Source: a virus. From it: a stretch of 32,403 nucleotides of DNA. Positions 1 to 6,561 of this stretch are shown one piece after another. The stretch covers positions 1 to 32,403 of IMG/VR virus record IMGVR_UViG_3300042896_000533. The stretch is one strand, 5' to 3'. Position numbers and translations under genes: made by a program. The notes under the pieces were generated by a model, which made no database searches, had not been told where the DNA came from, and saw only the letters and a list, made by a program, of their open reading frames with translations. The stretch's first letter is position 1; every line of letters starts with the position of its first letter.

Positions 1-1857
1 CTTTTGGTTGGTATCAATCTTTTCCTCAATAGATTTGATTGATCCCTCGTTTGTTGTGATTGAATTATTAATCGTTCTTCTTTGATTTTCCAACTCATCT
101 AATCTTAGATCGGCCTTTATTAACTGAACTTCAATTTTTTGATTTTCTTGGATTTTATCTTGGATTTCCTCCCACCTTTTGATCTTGTCATTTAATGAGC
201 CAATTTTAAGGTCACAACTCTCAACCGAAATCTCATACTTTTCTTTAACCAACTTGTTCTTTTCATATTCATCAAACTCTTTTTTGAGTTGTACAAAACT
301 TTGTTCTTTGATGGTTAATTCCTGCATTAACTCATCTTTTTGAGTTTTATGTTGGGTATATCCGTCAAGTTCCGCAATTTTTGCGTTAGTAATTGCCGCG
401 TTCATTAACTCAATTCCACAATGTTCACATTTGATCCCACCTTCAACTGAAGACTTTAGTTTATTGATTGACGCAATTTCTGTATCAACTTGTACGATCT
501 CTTTATAAAGTAATCTGATCTCCTCTTTAACCTTGTCGTGGATGTCTTCTTCATAGAATTTAGAAGGTTCAACAACTTTGATTTCGGATATTTTTGCAAG
601 ATATCCCGATTTCTCACGTTCAATTTCTTTAATTTCATCTTTGGTTTTTTCAGGGTTTAACAAACTCAATTCTTGATCAATGTTTGTATGTTTTTTCTTT
701 AACATATCATCACGATATGTTTTACCTTTTGTTATCGCTTCATCAGCCTCAACCAATTTTAATTTACTTTCCTTAATTTGATTTTGTAATTCAGAAATTG
801 AGTTTTGATGAGTTTCAATATCAGTCTTTAATTGCTCTGATGAATAGATGTTGGAAATCTTTTGTTTTGAAAACTCGGAGTAGATTTCTTTTGCAACTTC
901 TTCTTTTCTTTTCAAAAACTCAAGTCCCATAAAACGCGATAAAACCTGACCTCTTGCTGTTGGTTTTGACTCTAACAACTCTTCAAGATTTGATCCTGTT
1001 GTTAGAATTGTCATTAAAAAGTCCTCTTTGGTTCCAATTGAATTCTTAATGAAGGCTTCTGTTTCTCTTCTTTGTTCACCAGTAAAATTTAATAAAGTAC
1101 CATCCGATAATTTTTTGAAGAAGTCCAATTCAGTTTTAACGTTCCAATCACCTTTTTTAGATAACTTTCTTTCAATGTTTCTTATGATAACATAATCCTC
1201 ACCATCGATGGTAATTTCACCTTTAACGTGAACTTTGTCTTTATTTGAGAATCGGTTAAATATCTCCTCAGCTTTGGTTGTTTTTGTTGTTTCGTTAAAG
1301 AATAAAAACATTAGGAGGTCAACGGTAAGAACCGTTTTCCCCCCAAAGTTTGGTGGATCAGACTCAACCACCACAATCCCATTTAACTTATCAAAGTCCA
1401 ATCTTTGATTTTCACCATATGATAAAAAGTTTGAGAACTCAATGTTTCGAATATACCACTTTTTAAATTGAGCTTGGTTTTCTTCGTCACCAGACATTCG
1501 ATTTTCAACCATTCGATTAATTGCCAATACATCTTCACTCTTATCTTCATGTCCTTTTGACTTTAGATAATTCGTAATTAGTTCAAGTTGATATTGAGCA
1601 TCGTTAATATTTACCGAAACATCAATACTTTGCATCGCTTCAGTTTCAACGTTTTTTGCCTTTGTTAAGACATTAACATTGGTTGTATTATACTTTTTTG
1701 AGAAGTAATGTTTTACACTTTTAAGTTTATCTTGTGTAAAGTTTTCTGGTAAATCTTCCCATACAACTTGTATAATTGGGTTTTCAAATATAGAAAAGTC
1801 CAAATCTTTTATCATAATTTCGTAATTGTATAATTTTGGTGGATTAAAAAGATCCAT
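1..1857 (-). CDS. 46: gp46/SbcC/Rad50-type recombination ATPase, partial (3' end outside window)
   Basis: Large subunit of the gp46-gp47 (SbcCD, Rad50-Mre11) complex, which resects DNA ends for recombination-dependent replication. The window holds 619 codons from ATG at 1857, and the reading frame is open to the left edge. The typical N-terminal strand (IRNIEFSNFLSYGEN) is followed by a Walker A-like loop ending GGKT (Lys174), then long charged coiled coil, a CEHC zinc hook at Cys477/Cys480, and the returning coil. The ABC signature and Walker B regions lie outside. Two oddities: about 135 residues precede the first ATPase strand, whereas SbcC/gp46 proteins normally begin there, and the first glycine of the P-loop is replaced (DPPNFGGKT). 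The start lies 2 nt after the stop of the preceding gene. The partner gp47-type gene is three genes upstream. The family call is firm. Confidence 0.93.
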   Translation of the reverse strand, partial: MDLFNPPKLYNYEIMIKDLDFSIFENPIIQVVWEDLPENFTQDKLKSVKHYFSKKYNTTNVNVLTKAKNVETEAMQSIDVSVNINDAQYQLELITNYLKSKGHEDKSEDVLAINRMVENRMSGDEENQAQFKKWYIRNIEFSNFLSYGENQRLDFDKLNGIVVVESDPPNFGGKTVLTVDLLMFLFFNETTKTTKAEEIFNRFSNKDKVHVKGEITIDGEDYVIIRNIERKLSKKGDWNVKTELDFFKKLSDGTLLNFTGEQRRETEAFIKNSIGTKEDFLMTILTTGSNLEELLESKPTARGQVLSRFMGLEFLKRKEEVAKEIYSEFSKQKISNIYSSEQLKTDIETHQNSISELQNQIKESKLKLVEADEAITKGKTYRDDMLKKKHTNIDQELSLLNPEKTKDEIKEIEREKSGYLAKISEIKVVEPSKFYEEDIHDKVKEEIRLLYKEIVQVDTEIASINKLKSSVEGGIKCEHCGIELMNAAITNAKIAELDGYTQHKTQKDELMQELTIKEQSFVQLKKEFDEYEKNKLVKEKYEISVESCDLKIGSLNDKIKRWEEIQDKIQENQKIEVQLIKADLRLDELENQRRTINNSITTNEGSIKSIEEKIDTNQK

Positions 1858-1859
1858 TA

Positions 1860-2144
1860 TTATTTTTCCTCTTCTGTCGTCACTTCTTCAAATTCTTTGT
1901 TGATTTTTGCAGACTCTTCCTCATTTGGGGTGAACTTAAATGTATGGTCAACTACTTTATCTTCAACAATTTCCATTTTAACTTCTTGGTCTCCAACCAT
2001 TGCGGTCATTTCATCATTTTTTAATTTTTCCAATTGTTCTTGTAATAACATATCAAAAGCCTTTTGCATACCAGCCTTTTCTTGTTTAATTTTTGCATTT
2101 CGTTTTGCAACTTTTTTTCTGTGTTCTTTTGCAGCTTTTCCCAT
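1860..2144 (-). CDS. small highly charged protein, unknown function
   Basis: A 94-residue protein I do not recognise. The first 25 residues are strongly basic (many Lys/Arg), the middle is predicted helical, and the last 30 residues are rich in Glu. No Cys, signal peptide or membrane segment is seen. The basic head could contact nucleic acid; this is inference only. It lies between the small membrane-protein gene (11 nt upstream) and the gp46-type gene (2 nt downstream), so it is probably co-transcribed with the recombination genes. ATG is preceded by an A/T-rich leader without Shine-Dalgarno. An overlapping plus-strand frame of similar length is an antisense shadow. Confidence 0.75.
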   Translation of the reverse strand: MGKAAKEHRKKVAKRNAKIKQEKAGMQKAFDMLLQEQLEKLKNDEMTAMVGDQEVKMEIVEDKVVDHTFKFTPNEEESAKINKEFEEVTTEEEK

Positions 2145-2155
2145 TTTACTTTTTG

Positions 2156-2512
2156 TTAATTATTATTATTTGGTCTATTTTCTTCGAACCATTCGATTAC
2201 ACTATTAATTGCCCATACGGCACCTGCCGATAACATTCCATCAAAAAATATAGAAATATATTTATTAAGTCCAATCAATTCATGCCAAGGTGCAAATAAT
2301 GTTAAGGACATGAAAAAACCTACCCAAGTTGATGTGCAAAGAACACATTGTATTAACCCTGAAATAAATCTAAATATAGGTCTAAAAAGAACCCAACCAA
2401 CATTAGGTTGTGCGTTATTATGGATCCAATTTCTTAATCCATTAAAGATTGATCCGTAAACCAAAATATTGGTCATTCCGTAAGCGGCAATCATCCACAT
2501 TAAAACTATCAT
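2156..2512 (-). CDS. small multi-spanning membrane protein with CxxCxxxW motif
   Basis: 118 residues with three hydrophobic stretches (about 1-23, 43-76 and 85-109) and a polar Asn-rich C-terminus. Inside the second stretch is Cys56-x2-Cys59-x3-Trp63. This pattern recalls the small DUF1360-type phage and bacterial membrane proteins (family resemblance from memory, not searched). It presumably sits in the host inner membrane, with role unknown. The start overlaps the stop of the upstream coiled-coil gene as ATGA, indicating translational coupling. A membrane protein within a recombination operon is slightly odd. It could be an accessory 'moron'-type gene, but its composition matches its neighbours. 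Confidence 0.75.
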   Translation of the reverse strand: MIVLMWMIAAYGMTNILVYGSIFNGLRNWIHNNAQPNVGWVLFRPIFRFISGLIQCVLCTSTWVGFFMSLTLFAPWHELIGLNKYISIFFDGMLSAGAVWAINSVIEWFEENRPNNNN

Positions 2513-3186
2513 ACTCGTCTATTTAAGTTTGATCCCCTCAGAAGGTAAGCTTGATTTTGACTACCATTAAGAAGTTCTCGGTTTATTTTTTCCAATTCTC
2601 TTATTTGTTCGTTCTTTTGTTGTAACTCACCTCTCAAGTTTTGGAGTGTCTCTTGTAACATTTTTGCCTTATCATTTGTTACGAGAATGTCTAAATTATG
2701 TCTAAGTTCGTCTAATTCTTCATCCTTTTTAGACATTCTATTTTGGAAAATATTTTCTATTTCTTCCGTTTTAGTGGAAAATTCTTCTCTAATTCTGTCA
2801 ATTTCGGTAGTCTTAATGGAAATTTCCCCGTTTAACTGTTCTATTTTTGACAACAGTTCATTTAGTTGGGTATCGTCAGAGGTATAGATTATTTTCTCAA
2901 CCTCCTTGATTACTTCAACTTCTTTAATAACCTCAACAGGAACTTCCACCCGTATTTCTTTTATTACCTCAATTTCCACCTGTTTTTCTTCAATCCCACC
3001 TGTTTTTAAGTCTTTTTCACCTTCATTAAGTGTTTTTTCCAAAAGACCATATTTTCTAATATCAAACCCTTGTTTAAAACATAGGTATATAAAATTATCT
3101 ACATCCTTAATTTCTTTGGACTCACAAAATGCAGACACCGTCTGCATCATTTCCTTACTAAATATTTTGGAGTTTTTCGGTTCCAT
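2509..3186 (-). CDS. coiled-coil protein, unknown function
   Basis: A 225-residue protein if translation starts at the ATG at 3186. An in-frame TTG at 3201 would add five residues but overlaps the gp47-type gene further. Residues 1-55 look globular. Residues about 75-100 contain a Val/Glu/Ile/Lys repeat (VEVIKEV units). From about residue 105 to 215 there is continuous heptad-like coiled coil rich in Glu, Leu, Lys and Gln. The family is not recognised. The gene overlaps the end of the gp47-type gene by 29 nt and the membrane-protein start by 4 nt. Its place between the gp47- and gp46-type genes suggests a role near recombination or membrane attachment, but nothing in the sequence proves this. 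Confidence 0.75.
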   Translation of the reverse strand: MEPKNSKIFSKEMMQTVSAFCESKEIKDVDNFIYLCFKQGFDIRKYGLLEKTLNEGEKDLKTGGIEEKQVEIEVIKEIRVEVPVEVIKEVEVIKEVEKIIYTSDDTQLNELLSKIEQLNGEISIKTTEIDRIREEFSTKTEEIENIFQNRMSKKDEELDELRHNLDILVTNDKAKMLQETLQNLRGELQQKNEQIRELEKINRELLNGSQNQAYLLRGSNLNRRV

Positions 3187-3937
3187 TTTCAATATCTTCA
3201 AATGACTTTATGGAGAACTTTAAAAATGGTTTTGGGTTTGGTAGATCAACATACAAATATTCTTTTGTTTCAACATCGTATATTCCGTACCCATGTCTTC
3301 TAATACTTTCTCCTATGTTTTGTTGAATTGGACTTCCAATCATATAACCTTTACCTGTTTTGAATTTGAATTCTTGTCTTTTATGAATGTCTCCACATAA
3401 CACGGTTTCAAGTCCATCAAATTTTTCAACGTCATAAGCCTCTTCACCAAAGTCAAATCCAAGATCTGTTTTCATCCCTTGAATTGGTCCGTGAAATAAT
3501 CCAATTCTTTTACCTTTTGCTTCTGTAATGTCAGGTGGTATATTTCCTTGATATTGTGAATACACACACCAACTAATGTTATCATCTTCATAAACACCTC
3601 TATCTTTGTAATAGACGATGTTTTCACTATTAAGTGAATTAATGATCGGTGAAAGAGCATCCAATCTTTCTGTGTTATTAACCAAGAAGTCGTGGTTACC
3701 TGGAATGATAATTGTTTTAGCAATAGAAGAACATTCTGTTAATAACCATCTAACCATCTCAATAAGTTCAGGTGTCATTTGGTTTTTAGAATGAACCAAA
3801 TCACCTGTAAAAACAATGCGTTCAGGTTTCAATTCTTTCCATTGTTCAATGGCAGTTTCCAAAATTGATTTATACAAATCGTGGTCTTTGAAGAGACGGA
3901 TATGTAGGTCTGAAAAGTGTACTAATTGCTTAATCAT
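3158..3937 (-). CDS. 47: gp47/SbcD/Mre11-type nuclease subunit
   Basis: A 259-residue calcineurin-like metallophosphoesterase, the nuclease partner of the gp46-type ATPase, giving Mn-dependent exo/endonuclease activity on DNA ends. The metal-ligand motifs are present in order: Asp10-x-His12 (SDLHIR), Gly45-Asp46 (TGDLVHS), GNHD at 80-83, FHG at about 150, and GDIHKR near residue 183. It is shorter than T4 gp47 (339 residues) and E. coli SbcD (400), with a reduced C-terminal capping region. The ATG at 3937 overlaps the upstream gene by 8 nt. Family assignment is secure from motif order and from the gp46-type gene nearby. Confidence 0.94.
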   Translation of the reverse strand: MIKQLVHFSDLHIRLFKDHDLYKSILETAIEQWKELKPERIVFTGDLVHSKNQMTPELIEMVRWLLTECSSIAKTIIIPGNHDFLVNNTERLDALSPIINSLNSENIVYYKDRGVYEDDNISWCVYSQYQGNIPPDITEAKGKRIGLFHGPIQGMKTDLGFDFGEEAYDVEKFDGLETVLCGDIHKRQEFKFKTGKGYMIGSPIQQNIGESIRRHGYGIYDVETKEYLYVDLPNPKPFLKFSIKSFEDIENGTEKLQNI

Positions 3938-4172
3938 TTAATTGTGTTTTGTCTCCGCAATATACTTCGTATGGTGGTCTGTAGGGATCATCTTGGACGG
4001 GGAATGGGTTAATAGGTATTGGTATGTGTTGGAAAGGTAATAAATCGCTTTTAGTTCTTTCCTCTTTTACTTGACCCATCTTTTCAATTATAGGTGAGAT
4101 ATTTAGTTTTTCACTTTCAATCTTATTGGTCAAATAACCATCTAACCAATAGTAAAATTCTTTGTATGTCAT
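3930..4172 (-). CDS. small protein with YWLDGYL motif, unknown function
   Basis: An 80-residue protein. The N-terminus (YKEFYYWLDGYLT) resembles a short aromatic WLxGY motif I have seen at the start of many small phage proteins of unknown function (recollection, not a search). The C-terminal half is Pro-rich (PIPINPFPVQDDPYRPPYEVY) and likely unstructured. There is no membrane segment and only one Cys. It lies 4 nt downstream of the zinc-ribbon gene and overlaps the gp47-type gene by 8 nt, so it belongs to the same operon. The start is ATG at 4172. Confidence 0.78.
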   Translation of the reverse strand: MTYKEFYYWLDGYLTNKIESEKLNISPIIEKMGQVKEERTKSDLLPFQHIPIPINPFPVQDDPYRPPYEVYCGDKTQLND

Positions 4173-4176
4173 ATTT

Positions 4177-4392
4177 TTAGTCTATGAATAATTCAAAATC
4201 TTCATTCACGTGACCGCACTCATTACACATATAAGTTGGGAATGGCACAATCGTGTCCTCATGACTTCCTGTTAATAATTTAGGTACTTTCTTCAACATT
4301 GTTACTTCTTTGAAGAATTTTGACTCGCATTTTTCACATTTGATTGTCTGTTGTTGTCTAAGATCAATCTTTGGTTTGATAATATCGTCCAT
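4177..4392 (-). CDS. zinc-ribbon protein
   Basis: 71 residues with two CxxC knuckles, Cys19-x2-Cys22 and Cys56-x2-Cys59, the latter in the form CNECGH. This spacing fits a zinc ribbon. The 33-residue interval holds a basic segment. Such small ribbons in phage replication modules can bind DNA, RNA polymerase or another protein; which applies here cannot be told. The ATG at 4392 has an A-rich leader (AAAATAAAA) and no Shine-Dalgarno. The 108-nt interval separating it from the nuclease gene is unusually wide for this operon and may carry its own promoter. Confidence 0.82.
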   Translation of the reverse strand: MDDIIKPKIDLRQQQTIKCEKCESKFFKEVTMLKKVPKLLTGSHEDTIVPFPTYMCNECGHVNEDFELFID

Positions 4393-4394
4393 TT

Positions 4395-4487
4395 TTATTT
4401 TATAATATAGTTTATTTTTACTTTAATAGGTAATAATTGGTCCCAACTAGTCGTTGTTACCCAAGTAGGTGTTATTGTTAGTGTCAT
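4395..4487 (-). CDS. possible 30-aa micro-ORF in the gap between nuclease and zinc-ribbon genes
   Basis: An ATG-to-TAA frame of 30 codons occupies most of the otherwise empty 4393-4500 interval. It starts 13 nt after the nuclease stop and ends 2 nt before the zinc-ribbon start, so its packing fits the operon. The predicted peptide is Thr/Ile-rich (TITPTW, VTTTSW) with a basic end. It may be a real micro-protein, a remnant, or chance in a leader region. There is no homology evidence. Confidence 0.25.
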   Translation of the reverse strand: MTLTITPTWVTTTSWDQLLPIKVKINYIIK

Positions 4488-4500
4488 ACTCAATAATAGT

Positions 4501-5364
4501 TTATTTCTTAAGTTTAGTCAAATATTGTTTCATGTCCATTTCTAAAATAGTATTCATCGTTTTTTTGGATACTCGGTACTCATGGTACTCTCTTTCTTCA
4601 GTAATCAAAACGATAATACAACCTAATAGTTGTATACCTTCATACTTTGTTCCTTCCAACATTTTTAAAATTAATTTACCATAAAAAGGTAATTGGGTAT
4701 TGTAGTGACCCAAAGCATTATCAGGTAAATCTTCAAATGGTTTTTTCATTTTTTTGGTATATCGGGTAACCGCAAAATTCTTTGGTTTGTTAGATTTCCA
4801 ATCCGTTATTAAAAGACCAATGTTACCATTTGTCCCAATAACTAACCATACCTTATCGGGTTGTCCTGTGTATCCTAATTCGGGGTGTCCTAAAACCATT
4901 TCCGTATCAATCAATACACATCCTCTTTCTTTAAGAAGTTCTATGTAGTATTTACCAGCCATGATCATAGTATCACTTTTAATGATCTGTTCAGCATCGC
5001 AATCAAATATTGGTTGTCGTACAATTTTTTCAACTCCAAATTCTTTTAGTGTATGTTCTTCCAAAAAGAAGTGACAACGAGATCCCAAGTTTGTTGATTT
5101 TCTACCGGCTTCCGCCCACTCTTCCATTAACCTTTCGGCCTCATCAGGATCGCCACCGGCTTTGTTATAAGCTGCTTGTTCCGTTGGAAAGTCGTCATAA
5201 AATATTTTCATAACTTTAGATACCGATGGAAAATCTGATCTTAAGTTTCCATCTTTATCCAACATTGTATATTTGTGACTTTCCTCTTCAAAGGTAAGTT
5301 GGAACTCTTTTTGTTTTTCAGAAATGATGTCCCTAATTTCTTGTGCAATTTTTTTTAAATCCAT
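4501..5364 (-). CDS. PD-(D/E)XK nuclease, RecB/Cas4-like phage exonuclease
   Basis: 287 residues. The N-terminus has the F-x-E-E-x-H-K-Y ... PSV pattern typical of phage RecB-like nucleases. Core residues in order are His98 (GSRCH), Glu155, Asp170 (GYTGQPD), Asp188-x-Lys190 (ITDWK) and the trailing Gln224-x3-Tyr228 motif (QLPFY). These give a complete PD-(D/E)XK active site with a RecB-type His and Q-x3-Y. The likely role is DNA end processing or degradation together with the gp46/47-type complex. No four-Cys Fe-S cluster of the Cas4 type is evident. The start overlaps the primase stop by one base (TAATG), indicating coupling. Confidence 0.88.
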   Translation of the reverse strand: MDLKKIAQEIRDIISEKQKEFQLTFEEESHKYTMLDKDGNLRSDFPSVSKVMKIFYDDFPTEQAAYNKAGGDPDEAERLMEEWAEAGRKSTNLGSRCHFFLEEHTLKEFGVEKIVRQPIFDCDAEQIIKSDTMIMAGKYYIELLKERGCVLIDTEMVLGHPELGYTGQPDKVWLVIGTNGNIGLLITDWKSNKPKNFAVTRYTKKMKKPFEDLPDNALGHYNTQLPFYGKLILKMLEGTKYEGIQLLGCIIVLITEEREYHEYRVSKKTMNTILEMDMKQYLTKLKK

Positions 5365-6263
5365 TATCTTATAATATGATAGTATTCATCTTTTATTTCA
5401 CCTCGTAGATCGGCAATATCTTTATCGTCAGGTAGTTTTATTAATTTGATTCTACCCCATAATTCACCTCCATGTAATTCATGGTATAATTTAACTGCGT
5501 TTTCCCAAGCATCAGCATCCAAACAAATAACTATGTTAGCTTTAGCCTTTTTGTATATAGTCTCAAACAAAAGTTCTGACATGTGTTTACCTAACATTGG
5601 AATTGGGTTATCTACGAATAAACCATCGAACGCACCTTCCACCAAATAAATGTCTTTGTTCCAATCAATTAGATTTTCCCAAAATATAATTTTGTCTTTT
5701 TCAGCTTCAGGATTTTTATATTTGGCACGAGACATTGGGTTCCAACTTCTTGCAATGTAATAATTCAACTCACCTTTTGTGTTGTACGATGGAATTACAA
5801 TACGACCAGCGTGATCCCCTTTATCGCAAAATCCAATACCAAACTTTTCTATCATCTCGTCTGTGATCCCACGATTTTTAAGATAATTAATGGCTTGTCT
5901 TCTAACAGGATAAACCGGACTTGAGTCTTTGAATAACGTAAAACCTTCAGGAAGTTTTAATGTTTTTTTCTTTTTTTCTCGTTTTACTACGGTTTCGGGT
6001 TTAAGGACGTTATAAAGTTTCTTTTGTTTCCTATTACCATATTTATCAAATATTCTACCTAAGGCTCCGTGTGTACCCTCACTATCACCGCAGGACCAAC
6101 ACTTATAGACATTGTCTATGTAATTGACCTCCATATTATGTTTATTTCTCCCGTCATCACATACGGGGCAGTTGAAGGAAATTTGTCCTCGATTTGGGTA
6201 ATGAAGTCCGTGATCACCAAGAACTTCTTCCAATAACTCAACTAACGCTTCATTTTCTTCCAT
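5364..6263 (-). CDS. DnaG-type primase (zinc ribbon plus Toprim)
   Basis: 299 residues; makes RNA primers for replication. The N-terminal zinc ribbon is CxxC (Cys32, Cys35) and CxxC (Cys55, Cys58, CWSCGD), a CCCC form of the DnaG zinc domain. A Lys-rich linker (94-100) follows. Then comes the primase core, with a GIGF element at 142-145 and Toprim residues Glu209 and Asp213 (VEGAFDG) and Asp249-x-Asp251 (CLDADA). No C-terminal helicase domain is fused and no helicase gene is visible in the window, so the replicative helicase must lie elsewhere. It is the first gene of the leftward module; its leader has TATATTATAGGGG just before ATG. Confidence 0.92.
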   Translation of the reverse strand: MEENEALVELLEEVLGDHGLHYPNRGQISFNCPVCDDGRNKHNMEVNYIDNVYKCWSCGDSEGTHGALGRIFDKYGNRKQKKLYNVLKPETVVKREKKKKTLKLPEGFTLFKDSSPVYPVRRQAINYLKNRGITDEMIEKFGIGFCDKGDHAGRIVIPSYNTKGELNYYIARSWNPMSRAKYKNPEAEKDKIIFWENLIDWNKDIYLVEGAFDGLFVDNPIPMLGKHMSELLFETIYKKAKANIVICLDADAWENAVKLYHELHGGELWGRIKLIKLPDDKDIADLRGEIKDEYYHIIR

Positions 6264-6338
6264 CCCCTATAATATAATAATAAACTTTCAATACATCAAC
6301 TACACAAACTTTCATGTTCTTTTATATTTATTGTTGAT
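6264..6338. promoter_or_regulatory. divergent intergenic region, probable promoters for both directions
   Basis: 75 bp of AT-rich DNA between the leftward primase gene and the rightward 73-aa gene; both must be transcribed outward from here. On the minus side an AT-rich TATATTATA lies near the primase start. On the plus side TATTTAT (6325-6331) lies 7 nt before the ATG at 6339. The same heptamer at similar position precedes the gp25-type gene. Exact start sites cannot be told. Confidence 0.5.
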
Positions 6339-6560
6339 ATGCCAACACAAATAACAATTACAGGTTTAAGCGGTTCTTCACCTTTTGATATTTACACTTG
6401 TGATACAGGTTACACAACTTGTATTTACATAGCCACAATAACATCTGGTCAAATCCCATATGTTTTTAATCTTCCATTTGTTTTGGAGGGTATGGGTTCG
6501 GTAGGTGTTAAATCTGTTGATAATAATAATTGTTTGGTTGAGGAAAATTTGTTAATATAA
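6339..6560 (+). CDS. 73-aa virion-associated small protein (paralogue of the 14222-14440 product)
   Basis: Function not recognised. The sequence is colinear without gaps larger than one residue with the 72-aa product at 14222-14440. Shared positions include Cys21-Asp22 and Cys28-x-Tyr30, Pro40-x-Val-Phe-x-Leu45, and Val-Asp then Cys65. It is predicted all-beta, with no signal or membrane segment. It is followed after 1 nt by the 421-aa gene, so the two form a rightward operon. Because its paralogue sits inside the tail-fibre block, a virion role (small tail or fibre component, or chaperone) is the best inference. Confidence 0.8.
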   Translation: MPTQITITGLSGSSPFDIYTCDTGYTTCIYIATITSGQIPYVFNLPFVLEGMGSVGVKSVDNNNCLVEENLLI

Positions 6561-6561
6561 T

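Noticed and set aside
1333-1346. Possible frameshift at the G-run (GGGGGG on the minus strand) in the gp46 P-loop
   Set aside because: The frame reads coherently as SbcC-like sequence on both sides, so no indel is indicated. The odd residues remain as an observation only.
1897-2208. Plus-strand frame opposite the 94-aa and membrane-protein genes
   Set aside because: Antisense shadow; Ser/Phe-rich translation of Lys/Glu-rich codons, no independent start region, and it runs across two well-packed minus-strand genes.
3187-3201. TTG start at 3201 for the coiled-coil gene
   Set aside because: An ATG at 3186 gives the same protein minus five residues and less overlap with the gp47-type gene; nothing favours TTG.
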